NCBI GenBank assembly: GCA_018897875.1
Contig: JAHIKF010000194.1
Span: 1-13,583, forward strand
From: Pseudomonadota bacterium
Lineage (GTDB): Bacteria > Desulfobacterota > Desulfobaccia > Desulfobaccales > 0-14-0-80-60-11
DNA: 13,583 nt
Direction: 5' to 3'
Shown: piece after piece, positions 6,783-12,344 of the stretch
How the letters are laid out: each line of letters begins with the position of its first letter
Numbering within the stretch: position 1 is the stretch's first letter
Notes under the pieces: generated by a model
The model's database searches: none
The model's input: only the letters and a program-made list of their open reading frames with translations
Told to the model about the DNA's origin: nothing
Made by a program: the position numbers and the translations under genes

Positions 6783-6851
6783 TCCGGCGGCGCCCCACTT
6801 TCCCACGCAGTCGCCCGCGTAGTATCAGAGGTGCATAGGCGAGCCACCGGA
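6783..6851 (-). pseudogene. Internally deleted 5S rRNA remnant (copy B)
   Basis: On the minus strand a 69-base stretch starts TCCGGTGGC and ends GCGCCGCCGGA, which can pair as 5S helix I. The 3' half, TGATACTACGCGGGCGACTG followed by CGTGGGAAAGT, fits the helix IV/V region of 5S rRNA. A complete 5S is about 115-120 bases, so roughly 45-50 bases of the central helix II/III region are absent. No 16S, 23S or tRNA sequence adjoins it. The assignment rests on resemblance to remembered 5S sequences. Confidence 0.5.
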
Positions 6852-6940
6852 AGCCCCCCGGGGGTCAGCCGGGAGATTCGAGGCAAGGGCGGGAGAAGTT
6901 AGTGCCCGGCAACCGGTAGTCATGTACCAGGCTTTTTTTT

Positions 6941-6972
6941 ACTGACAACTGACCACTGGCAACTAACCACTG
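6941..6972 (-). repeat. Short tandem repeat, 14-base unit
   Basis: On the minus strand CAGTGGTTAGTTGC is followed by CAGTGGTCAGTTGT and then CAGT, making two near-identical 14-base units plus a stub next to a run of eight A. It lies 25 bases past the hybB stop. Such CAGT/GTTG tracts occur as dispersed intergenic filler; no function is evident. Confidence 0.6.
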
Positions 6973-6996
6973 CTTTTCCGCCCCTCCCCTCATCTC

Positions 6997-8142
6997 CTAA
7001 CTCGTTTTTCCCGACAGCTCCGAGTGGTACACCGGCAGATACCGGGTGCCCCAATCGAAGATCAGGATACCCCCGGCGATCAGGGCCAGGGTGATGATGA
7101 TCTCGATGGCCGACGGGAAGTAGCTGAAGTCCCGGTACCCGCCATAGCTGGTGAGGCTGACGTTGAAGCGGTTCAGAACCACCCCGAAGGCCGATAAGCC
7201 CGCGGCCCAGTAGAGGCCCTTAATCGAATTGCGCACCTCCGAAAAGGTGAGCAGGATGGCCGGCAGAGCCACGGTGCCGAACAGTTCCAGGTAAAAGAAG
7301 AAGTGGGCTTTGTCCAAGGTCCAGACCGTGGCTCCCCGGGCATAGAGGTCGGTAACCTTCATGGCGAAGTAAACCAGCAAGACTATGCCCAGCCCCTTGC
7401 CCAAGGACGACAGGAGCTTGAGTTCGGGCTTGCGTTTGTAAGCCCAGGAGCTGATGAAGCTCTCCAGGGTCACCACGCCCATACCGCCGATCACCGCGCT
7501 GCAGAAAAAAAGCGGTCCTATGGCTTGGCTGGCCCAGAGGTCGCTCATCTTCTCGGGCATCAACAGGTACAGCGCCCCCAGGGAGGACTGGTGCAGGGTG
7601 GAGAGCATGACGCCGGCCACCACCAGGACCAGGTAGATGTTCCGGAAAAAAGCCACCAAATCATACTTTTTCCAGCGCTCCAGGGCCATAATGAAGATGT
7701 CCACTCCCAGGACCGTGGTGTAGAGCATGACGCACCAGGACACCTCGAAGAGCACCGACTGGGGATTCCACATCACCATGGGGTGCCAGATGCGCCAGGG
7801 TTGGCCCAGGTCGAAGAACAGCCCGATGACGAACACCAAATAGCCGATGAAGGCCGAGAACTTGGCGGGCCTAAGCAGCGGCTCGAACTTTTTCAGGTTG
7901 AAGATATAGATGGCCGCGGCCATGGTGAAGCCGCCCCCGGCCAGGGCTACCCCGGAGAGGATGTCGAAGCTGATCCACAGGCCCCAGGGGTAGGCGTCGC
8001 TCAGGTTAGTGGTGGAGCCCAGCCCAAAGAAGAGCCGGATGACGGCGGAGATCAGGCCCAGCACCAGGATGACGTAGAGGATGGCGCGCCCGGTGGTCAA
8101 CTTGCCTTCTCCCGGATACCACTTTTCCACCTTTTCACTCAT
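6997..8142 (-). CDS. HybB/NrfD-family membrane subunit of the formate dehydrogenase complex
   Basis: Polytopic inner-membrane protein expected to exchange electrons between the periplasmic Fe-S subunit and the quinone pool. The 381 residues contain about ten hydrophobic segments. The signature near residues 50-85, YPWGLWISFDILSGVALAGG, is typical of HybB within the NrfD/PsrC superfamily; FDLGQPWRIWHPMVMWNP, near residue 112, matches the conserved loop after the third segment. There is no haem-ligand pattern of the FdnI cytochrome b type, so this complex uses the NrfD-type anchor. It is the last gene of the operon. Its ATG 8142 lies three bases after the stop of the ferredoxin gene, and AAGGAGG lies at the end of that gene. 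Calling it hybB is possible, but no hydrogenase genes are nearby. Confidence 0.9.
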   Translation of the reverse strand: MSEKVEKWYPGEGKLTTGRAILYVILVLGLISAVIRLFFGLGSTTNLSDAYPWGLWISFDILSGVALAGGGFTMAAAIYIFNLKKFEPLLRPAKFSAFIGYLVFVIGLFFDLGQPWRIWHPMVMWNPQSVLFEVSWCVMLYTTVLGVDIFIMALERWKKYDLVAFFRNIYLVLVVAGVMLSTLHQSSLGALYLLMPEKMSDLWASQAIGPLFFCSAVIGGMGVVTLESFISSWAYKRKPELKLLSSLGKGLGIVLLVYFAMKVTDLYARGATVWTLDKAHFFFYLELFGTVALPAILLTFSEVRNSIKGLYWAAGLSAFGVVLNRFNVSLTSYGGYRDFSYFPSAIEIIITLALIAGGILIFDWGTRYLPVYHSELSGKTS

Positions 8143-8145
8143 GGC

Positions 8146-8958
8146 TCAGTCCTCCTTGCCTTCCTGAGATTTCTGGTCCTGCACTTCCGCCCGGCGCTGG
8201 TTGATATAGTGGAGGCCGACGGCTAGGCCGCCCACGCCCAGGGCCACCCAGGGCACCTTGGACATCCACTCCCGGCCGTAGATGCCGTAAGGCACGTTCC
8301 CCAGGTCGGTGCGGAAGCCCCGGTGGTCAAGCTCCAGGACCTCAAAAGACACCGGCGTGAGGTAGAGCTGGGCCGTACCCCCCACGATCTTTTCACCGTA
8401 CACCTCGGGGTAATACTTTCCCGGGTGGGCCCCGATGCGGCGGTGGGCTTCCTTCAGGAGCGCGCCCCGGTCCCCGAAGACCAGGGCCTGGCTGGGGCAG
8501 GTGGTGGAGCAGCTCGGCGCCAGGCCGATCTCGATCCGGTCGGCGCAGAAGTCGCATTTCCGGATCAGCGGCACCGCTTTGCCCCACTCGAACTTGGGCA
8601 CCTGGAAGGGGCAGGCCATCATGCAGTAGCGGCAGCCGATGCAGCGATAATCGTCATAGACCACCGGACCGTCTTTCAGTTTGATCAGCGCCCCCACCGG
8701 GCAGACGCTCTCGCAGGCCGGGTCCAGGCAGTGCATGCACTGGCGCTTGATAAAGTGCCAGTTGAGCTTGCCTTCGGGTTGGGCCACCTCCCGGAAAATG
8801 ATCCGGGTGTAGTTGTTGCTGTTCATGTATCTGGGGTTGCTCCAGGTCTCGCTGAACGTCGTGCGTTCACCTGGCAGGTTGTGCCAGCTCTTGCAGGCCA
8901 CCTGGCAGCCCCGGCAACCGATACAACGAGTCGTATCGATCAACATGGCTTTACTCAT
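8146..8958 (-). CDS. Four-cluster [4Fe-4S] ferredoxin subunit of formate dehydrogenase (FdnH/HybA-like)
   Basis: Electron-transfer subunit between the molybdenum catalytic subunit and the membrane subunit. The 270 residues hold four cysteine clusters: Cys12/15/18/22 (CIGCRGCQVACK), Cys74/77/82/86 (CMHCLDPACESVCP), Cys106/109/112/116 (CIGCRYCMMACP) and Cys135/138/150/154 (CDFC...CSTTCP). A single membrane helix near the C-terminus (about 234-252, VPWVALGVGGLAVGLHYI) followed by a charged tail is the FdnH/HybA layout, placing the Fe-S domain in the periplasm. It has no signal peptide of its own, so it would be exported together with the TAT-bearing alpha subunit. GGGAG precedes ATG 8958 by seven bases. 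It starts 21 bases after the alpha gene stop. Confidence 0.93.
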   Translation of the reverse strand: MSKAMLIDTTRCIGCRGCQVACKSWHNLPGERTTFSETWSNPRYMNSNNYTRIIFREVAQPEGKLNWHFIKRQCMHCLDPACESVCPVGALIKLKDGPVVYDDYRCIGCRYCMMACPFQVPKFEWGKAVPLIRKCDFCADRIEIGLAPSCSTTCPSQALVFGDRGALLKEAHRRIGAHPGKYYPEVYGEKIVGGTAQLYLTPVSFEVLELDHRGFRTDLGNVPYGIYGREWMSKVPWVALGVGGLAVGLHYINQRRAEVQDQKSQEGKED

Positions 8959-8979
8959 GGCAGTCTCCCTTGCGGCCTC

Positions 8980-9963
8980 TTAGACCTTTTGCACATCCAC
9001 CAGGAATACCTTGTATTCCGGGATCATGGTGTTGGCGTCCCCCACCATGGGGGCCAGCTGGTTGGCGGCGTAGTTCTGCTGGGAGTCTGGACCGCCGGTG
9101 GTCAGGCCGGCGAACCCGAAATGCCAGGGCAGGGCCACCATCTCCACGGTGCTCTGGAGGCCGGACTTGCCACAGGTAAAGGGCGCCACCCGGTGGGTGA
9201 CATCGGCCCGGGCCATCACCTCGCCCCGGATGGACTTAACCCTGACCCAGTCACCCGCCTTGATGCCTTTGGCCTTGGCCAAAGACGGGCTGATCTCCAC
9301 GAACATCTCGGGCATCATCTCCGCCTGCCAGGTGAGGTTCCGGGTCATGGCCCCTCTTCCGAAAGTGGGCCCCAACGAGGCCACCGTGGAAGAGTGTCAG
9401 AGCCGGGCCTGGTGTTCTAAGTAGACGATGGCCAGGGCCCGGGTGAGCTTGGCCAGGAGATAGCATTCTTCGTTGTTGATGGCGGCCCCCCCGATGGAGG
9501 CCAGGGTCTCGGTGCGGTTCACCGTCACCCCGGTGGGGGACTTGGTGATGAAGGCGGCATCCCGGGTGGCCTTGACGCGCTGGGCCAGGGTAGTCATGGC
9601 CCAATCCAGGCTCTTTTCTTCCCATAGGGCCGAACCCGGGGCCCGGTAGCGCACCTTCTTCAGGCGCCGGGGGCTGGTGACCACCTCGAAGACCGCCTGG
9701 CCTTTGCTGCACAGGGACCCCTGGTTGATGGGGTGGTCGGGGTCGCCTTCAACATTGATGAGTTTGCCCCCCTTGGTGTTGGCGATGAGGCCGCAGCCCA
9801 CGCCTCAAAAGGGACAGATGGAGGTGGTGACCTGAGAGTCTTTGGTCTTGGCGGGAGCCACAACCCCGGCCCACCCGTGGCGCGTCAGGACGACGCCCGA
9901 GAGGCCCACCGCGGTAATGCCGCTTCCCAAACCCTTGATAAATGTCCTGCGGGTAATCCCCAT
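8980..9963 (-). CDS. fdnG: Formate dehydrogenase alpha subunit, selenocysteine-type, internally deleted
   Basis: One frame of 327 residues containing two in-frame TGA codons, at residues 53 and 189. Residues 1-30 are a TAT signal (TRRTFIKGLG). The N-terminal cluster motif reads CPFUGVGCGL, with TGA in place of the second Cys. Residues about 55-188 match the start of FdnG-type enzymes (INVEGDPDHPINQGSLCSKG). EHQARLUHSSTVASLGPTFG matches the Mo-ligand selenocysteine site, position 196 in E. coli FdnG. After GRGAMT the sequence jumps directly to RNLTWQAEMMPEMFVEISP, the C-terminal molybdopterin-dinucleotide domain, and ends DANTMIPEYKVFLVDV. Family proteins are about 1000 residues, so about 650-690 are missing and the catalytic core cannot form. 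GAGGTG lies six bases before ATG 9963. Probably a deletion pseudogene or an assembly collapse; gene_symbol follows the FdnG resemblance. Confidence 0.85.
9354..9399 (-). promoter_or_regulatory. SECIS-like hairpin at the second TGA of the formate dehydrogenase gene
   Basis: Immediately after TGA (9399-9397), CTCTTCC (9394-9388) pairs perfectly with GGAAGAG (9360-9354). Inside, GTGGCC can pair with GGCCCAC with one bulge, leaving a loop that contains a GU at 21-22 bases after TGA. That is within the spacing known for bacterial SECIS elements, which recruit SelB for selenocysteine insertion. Confidence 0.6.
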
Positions 9964-9988
9964 ATTTCACCTCTTGTTGGGTTTGTGG

Positions 9989-10022
9989 AGTTCAGGAATA
10001 AAAGTGGTAGGATTTCTGAACT
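9989..10022. promoter_or_regulatory. Dyad upstream of the fdh operon, possible operator
   Basis: AGTTCAGGAAT (9989-9999) and ATTTCTGAACT (10012-10022) form an 11-base inverted repeat with one mismatch and a 12-base spacer, 26-59 bases before the alpha-subunit start codon. Position and size fit a dimeric regulator site or a leader hairpin. No regulator gene is in the window. Confidence 0.4.
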
Positions 10023-10175
10023 AATTAAATGTGTTATCCCTTGAAGCCTCATCTAGTCGCTCTCACTCCCCTTCAATTTCGTGCCCACGTTAGGGGATTT
10101 TTGCACAACTGTCAACCAAGACTCTTTGAGCAAATTTTCACAAGATTTTCCTCGTCTGGTTCGGCAGCCACAAAT

Positions 10176-10200
10176 AAAAACAGGGCCGTCAACGGCCCTG
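10176..10200 (-). terminator. Intrinsic terminator upstream of the fdh operon
   Basis: CAGGGCCG (10200-10193 on the minus strand) pairs with CGGCCCTG (10188-10181) around a four-base loop, followed by a T run (10180-10176). It is about 213 bases before the fdh start and directly follows the stem at 10199-10267. No protein gene upstream needs it, so it may end a small RNA or act as an attenuator. Confidence 0.7.
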
Positions 10201-10267
10201 CCTGGGGAGCTTTTTCGGTCCTCGCCTCCAGCGGGAAAACGCCCTTAAACCTGAGCCCCGCCAGGCA
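10199..10267 (-). ncRNA. Possible structured RNA preceding a terminator
   Basis: On the minus strand TGCCTGG then GGGGCT (10267-10254, one bulged C) pairs with AGCTCC then CCAGGCA (10211-10199), giving a 13-pair stem with one G-U pair. It encloses about 42 bases, and the terminator hairpin begins at once, sharing two bases with the base of the stem. A small RNA or a riboswitch/attenuator for the fdh operon would look like this. I could not match it to the Moco, cobalamin, TPP, glycine or GEMM riboswitch consensus from memory. Confidence 0.35.
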
Positions 10268-10452
10268 ACGAGAGCGTTTACCATAAGTTCCTTCCAGTTG
10301 CCGCTTCTTAAATCCCCCTAAATCCCAGTAGTGTCCGGCAGAGATTTTGCTGAACGGTGGCAGAATAAAAATCGAAAAATGAAGCCGCAGGGCTTTAGCC
10401 GGGCGCAGCGTAGTCTGATAAGAAGTTGCAGTCAAAAAACTATTAATATTCA

Positions 10453-10534
10453 TGTCATTCTGAACAAAGCGCAGCGGAGTGAAGAATCTCTGTGGCTTTA
10501 AAAGAGCGATTCTTCGCTGCGCTTCAGAATGACA
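10453..10534. repeat. Inverted-repeat element with TGTCATTCTGAA ends
   Basis: TGTCATTCTGAA at the left end is mirrored by TTCAGAATGACA at the right end. The inner parts GCGCAGCG and GAAGAATC are mirrored by GATTCTTCGCTGCGC, forming a long imperfect hairpin of about 82 bases. Very similar GTCATTCTGA...GAAGAATC elements are common dispersed repeats in bacterial genomes, so this is probably a non-coding miniature element. Confidence 0.7.
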
Positions 10535-10641
10535 AAATATGCCTATTGATTTAGTTCATAATGAATTTTCGGCTAATGCTATTTCGGCGTAATTTCTAAA
10601 TATAACTTACTTATGCTATTATATCAATAACATAACTTCCA

Positions 10642-10675
10642 CTATGCCCCCTGTGGCGGAACGCCGAAGGCATAG
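10642..10675. repeat. Hairpin with two nested stems
   Basis: CTATGCC (10642-10648) pairs with GGCATAG (10669-10675), and within it GGCG (10655-10658) pairs with CGCC (10662-10665) around GAA. No T run follows on either strand, so it is not a typical terminator; a palindromic repeat is likelier. Confidence 0.5.
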
Positions 10676-10923
10676 GGTCCTTGCCGGCTGGCTGGAAAAA
10701 CAGTAGGATTCAAATAGATCAAAGGAAAAAGCACAAGCATAGAACAGCAGTAAATTCTGCCGAGATGTTTTTTCTTTATATTTAAGCATGTTATATGCTG
10801 AGTAATAATTGATCTGGGACTCTTAATCTGGATGGGCCATATTGATTATGAGCTAAGTCAATAAGGCATTGACAAAAATAGTCTTTTGAATGCTCGTTGG
10901 TATGAAACCGGTAGCAGCAAAAA

Positions 10924-10960
10924 CCCCCTCTCCCCTGCGAGGGTTGGGGGTGAGAGGGGG
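10924..10960. repeat. C-tract/G-tract palindrome
   Basis: CCCCCTCTC (10924-10932) pairs with GAGAGGGGG (10952-10960). On the minus strand a short T run follows, giving a terminator-like look, but there is no minus-strand gene to end here. It adjoins the sequence GTTAGGAAACTGCATGCGG (on the minus strand, around 10986-10968) and resembles a dispersed repeat. Confidence 0.45.
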
Positions 10961-11044
10961 GCAGGACTTCCGCATGCAGTTTCCTAACCGGACACTGCTA
11001 GGAGGAAGGAGTCTTTTTTTCATTAATTCAGGGTTTCTAACTCG

Positions 11045-11530
11045 ATGAACTTCCTGGTGGATCAACCCCTGGGCGCTCTGGCCAAGTGGCTGCGTTTCTG
11101 CGGCTTCGACGCCACCCTCATGCGCCTGGCCTTGGATAAGCCCGGGAGCTGGCCGCCCCCCAGGCCCCAGACCCACATCCTGACCCGGCAGGCAGCCGCT
11201 CACCGCCTGAAACGGCCCGACCTTATGGTGTTGGCCGCACCGGATTCGGAAGGCCAGCTTCAGGAAGTGCTCCAGCGTCTGCGCCTCTCGGCCCGGGACC
11301 TCAAGCCCTTGACCCGTTGTGGCCATTGCAACGATCTCCTCGCCCCCCTCCATCGGGACCAGGTTCAGGGCCGGGTTTCAGAGCATGTCTTCCTGCACCA
11401 CCGCCTGTTCTACGAGTGCCCCGGCTGCCTCCGGGTTTACTGGCCCGGCAGCCACATCCGGGGGATCACCGGGACCTTGCGGGACCATATGGCGCAACTG
11501 GAGGACGGGGGCCCCGACCCGCCGAAATAG
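11045..11530 (+). CDS. Mut7-C (DUF82) RNase-like domain protein with zinc ribbon
   Basis: A 161-residue protein matching the Mut7-C family, a PIN-like fold predicted to act as an RNase, followed by a zinc ribbon. The N-terminal motif FLVDQPLGALAKWLRFCGFDA (residues 3-23) includes the expected first Asp6. ILTR at 45-48 matches the family's LTRD motif, but the Asp is Gln49, and the acidic stretch normally found in between is replaced by a proline-rich segment (WPPPRPQ). The ribbon has Cys92/95 (CGHCN) and Cys125/128 (CPGC) and ends with the family signature VYWPGSH. Loss of the acidic residues suggests reduced or absent nuclease activity. A TAA six codons upstream in frame leaves ATG 11045 as the only good start; its ribosome binding site is poor. 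It is read on the plus strand, unlike most of the window. Confidence 0.85.
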   Translation: MNFLVDQPLGALAKWLRFCGFDATLMRLALDKPGSWPPPRPQTHILTRQAAAHRLKRPDLMVLAAPDSEGQLQEVLQRLRLSARDLKPLTRCGHCNDLLAPLHRDQVQGRVSEHVFLHHRLFYECPGCLRVYWPGSHIRGITGTLRDHMAQLEDGGPDPPK

Positions 11531-11558
11531 CGAGCCCTCATTTCCGGCGATTTTGAGA

Positions 11559-11587
11559 TTGCAACGCCCCCTCCATTACCTTATAGT
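11559..11587 (+). promoter_or_regulatory. Sigma-70-type promoter
   Basis: TTGCAA (11559-11564) and TATAGT (11582-11587) are separated by exactly 17 bases. Transcription would begin near 11594 and give a leader of about 97 bases, with GC-rich hairpin potential, before the gene at 11691. Confidence 0.5.
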
Positions 11588-11690
11588 AGAAATTAAGAAA
11601 AAGTGCCTGGGGCCGGACAACTATCTCCGGTTGACTCCCAACGCCGGGTTTCCTCTCCCCGGTTCCTGGCCCCCGGAAAAGGAGTGATGC

Positions 11691-12134
11691 ATGAGCGCTG
11701 ATTATAAAAATTTGGCCTGCAAGGGACTCAAGGGCACCTGCTGGTACACCAAGACCCTGGCTCTCAATATGATGCGCCGGGGCCTGATCCTGGGCCGCTA
11801 CACCCTGGCCTGCTGGCAAAAGCAGAAAGCTGATAAGGCCATGCGCCGGTTGGGGGAAGAGTTTTTCCAGACGCTGGAACAGGGCGAGACCAACCCAATG
11901 GTGGTAAGCGCCGTGAGCGATGCGGTCAATCGGGCGAAGGATTTAAAAGCGGTCAAGGACAAGAATTATCAGGCCGTAGCCGCCATCCGGGACAAAATCC
12001 GGGCCGCCTGGGTCAAGGAACCCGCGCCGGTGCCCGCCGTGGCAACGCCGCCGGCGCCCGCCCCGGAACCCCCGCCGCCGCCCGCCGAGCCAACTGAGGC
12101 CGCGGAGAAGCCTGAGGAACCTGCGGCTCAGTAG
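11691..12134 (+). CDS. Unknown protein with Pro/Ala-rich C-terminal tail
   Basis: I do not recognise the family. Of 147 residues, the first 45 or so are amphipathic to hydrophobic and contain Cys10, Cys17 and Cys41 (LACKGLKGTCWYTKTLALNM, YTLACWQKQK). Residues 45-110 look helical and charged (ADKAMRRLGEEFFQTLEQGE, VNRAKDLKAVKDKNYQAVAAI). Residues 110-147 are a low-complexity tail of Pro, Ala and Glu. There is no signal peptide. AAAGGAG lies six bases before ATG 11691, and a consensus-like promoter lies in the gap after the Mut7-C gene. The same strand as that gene allows some co-expression. The tail is similar in style to an unstructured linker, so the protein may bind a partner; this is inference. 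Confidence 0.75.
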   Translation: MSADYKNLACKGLKGTCWYTKTLALNMMRRGLILGRYTLACWQKQKADKAMRRLGEEFFQTLEQGETNPMVVSAVSDAVNRAKDLKAVKDKNYQAVAAIRDKIRAAWVKEPAPVPAVATPPAPAPEPPPPPAEPTEAAEKPEEPAAQ

Positions 12135-12167
12135 GATTTTTGCCGTTATGGAAAGATGTTTTCGACT

Positions 12168-12192
12168 GGTTCCCAAGCTGGGCTTGGGAACC
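12168..12192. repeat. Palindrome 1 of cluster, three-base loop
   Basis: GGTTCCCAAGC (12168-12178) is a perfect 11-base inverted repeat of GCTTGGGAACC (12182-12192) around loop TGG. It lies 33 bases past the stop of the 147-residue protein gene. Confidence 0.8.
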
Positions 12193-12202
12193 TTAATGGG
12201 CG

Positions 12203-12217
12203 CAAAGCTTGGCTTTG
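12203..12217. repeat. Palindrome 2 of cluster, three-base loop
   Basis: CAAAGC (12203-12208) is a perfect six-base inverted repeat of GCTTTG (12212-12217) around loop TTG. Confidence 0.6.
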
Positions 12218-12250
12218 TAGAAATCGGTGCATGAATCTTCTTGTTACGCC

Positions 12251-12282
12251 GACCCCCAGGGTCACCCAAACCAAGTTTGGGT
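12251..12282. repeat. Palindromes 3 and 4 of cluster, adjacent
   Basis: GACCC/GGGTC around CCA (12251-12263) is followed without a gap by ACCCAAAC/GTTTGGGT around CAA (12264-12282). Both stems are perfect and both loops are three bases. Confidence 0.65.
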
Positions 12283-12290
12283 CAATAATG

Positions 12291-12315
12291 CGTTCCCAAG
12301 TACAACTTGGGAACG
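12291..12315. repeat. Palindrome 5 of cluster, three-base loop
   Basis: CGTTCCCAAGT (12291-12301) is a perfect 11-base inverted repeat of ACTTGGGAACG (12305-12315) around loop ACA. It is closely related to palindrome 1, with the GTTCCCAAG core in common. Confidence 0.8.
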
Positions 12316-12344
12316 AGAACAAAATTGTGGAATTTATGACAAAA

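Larger units (their letters stand above)
10023..11044. other. Gene-free interval rich in repeats
   Basis: About 1 kb between the fdh operon (minus) and the Mut7-C gene (plus) with no ORF that looks coding. It contains a possible structured RNA with terminator (10176-10267), a long imperfect inverted repeat (10453-10534), a hairpin (10642-10675), a C/G-tract palindrome (10924-10960), and short inverted ends AGTGTCCGG at 10330 and 10996. The part from about 10540 to 10910 is AT-rich compared with the flanking genes. Confidence 0.5.

Noticed and set aside
9749..9970. 73-codon minus-strand ORF at the fdh start
   Set aside because: It is out of frame with the TAT signal and cluster motif; the real start is ATG 9963 in the frame that reads TRRTFIKGLG.
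10112..10453. 113-codon minus-strand ORF upstream of fdh
   Set aside because: It runs through the terminator and the stem at 10199-10267, lacks a ribosome binding site and resembles no protein.
10453..10534. Terminator for a nearby gene
   Set aside because: The hairpin is long and imperfect, has no T run and no adjoining gene; it matches a common dispersed repeat pattern better.
10853..11353. 166-codon minus-strand ORF
   Set aside because: It is antisense to the Mut7-C gene and extends through a dispersed palindrome.
12168..12315. CRISPR array
   Set aside because: The repeated units are palindromes of different sequence and spacing, with no constant repeat and no unique spacers of uniform length.
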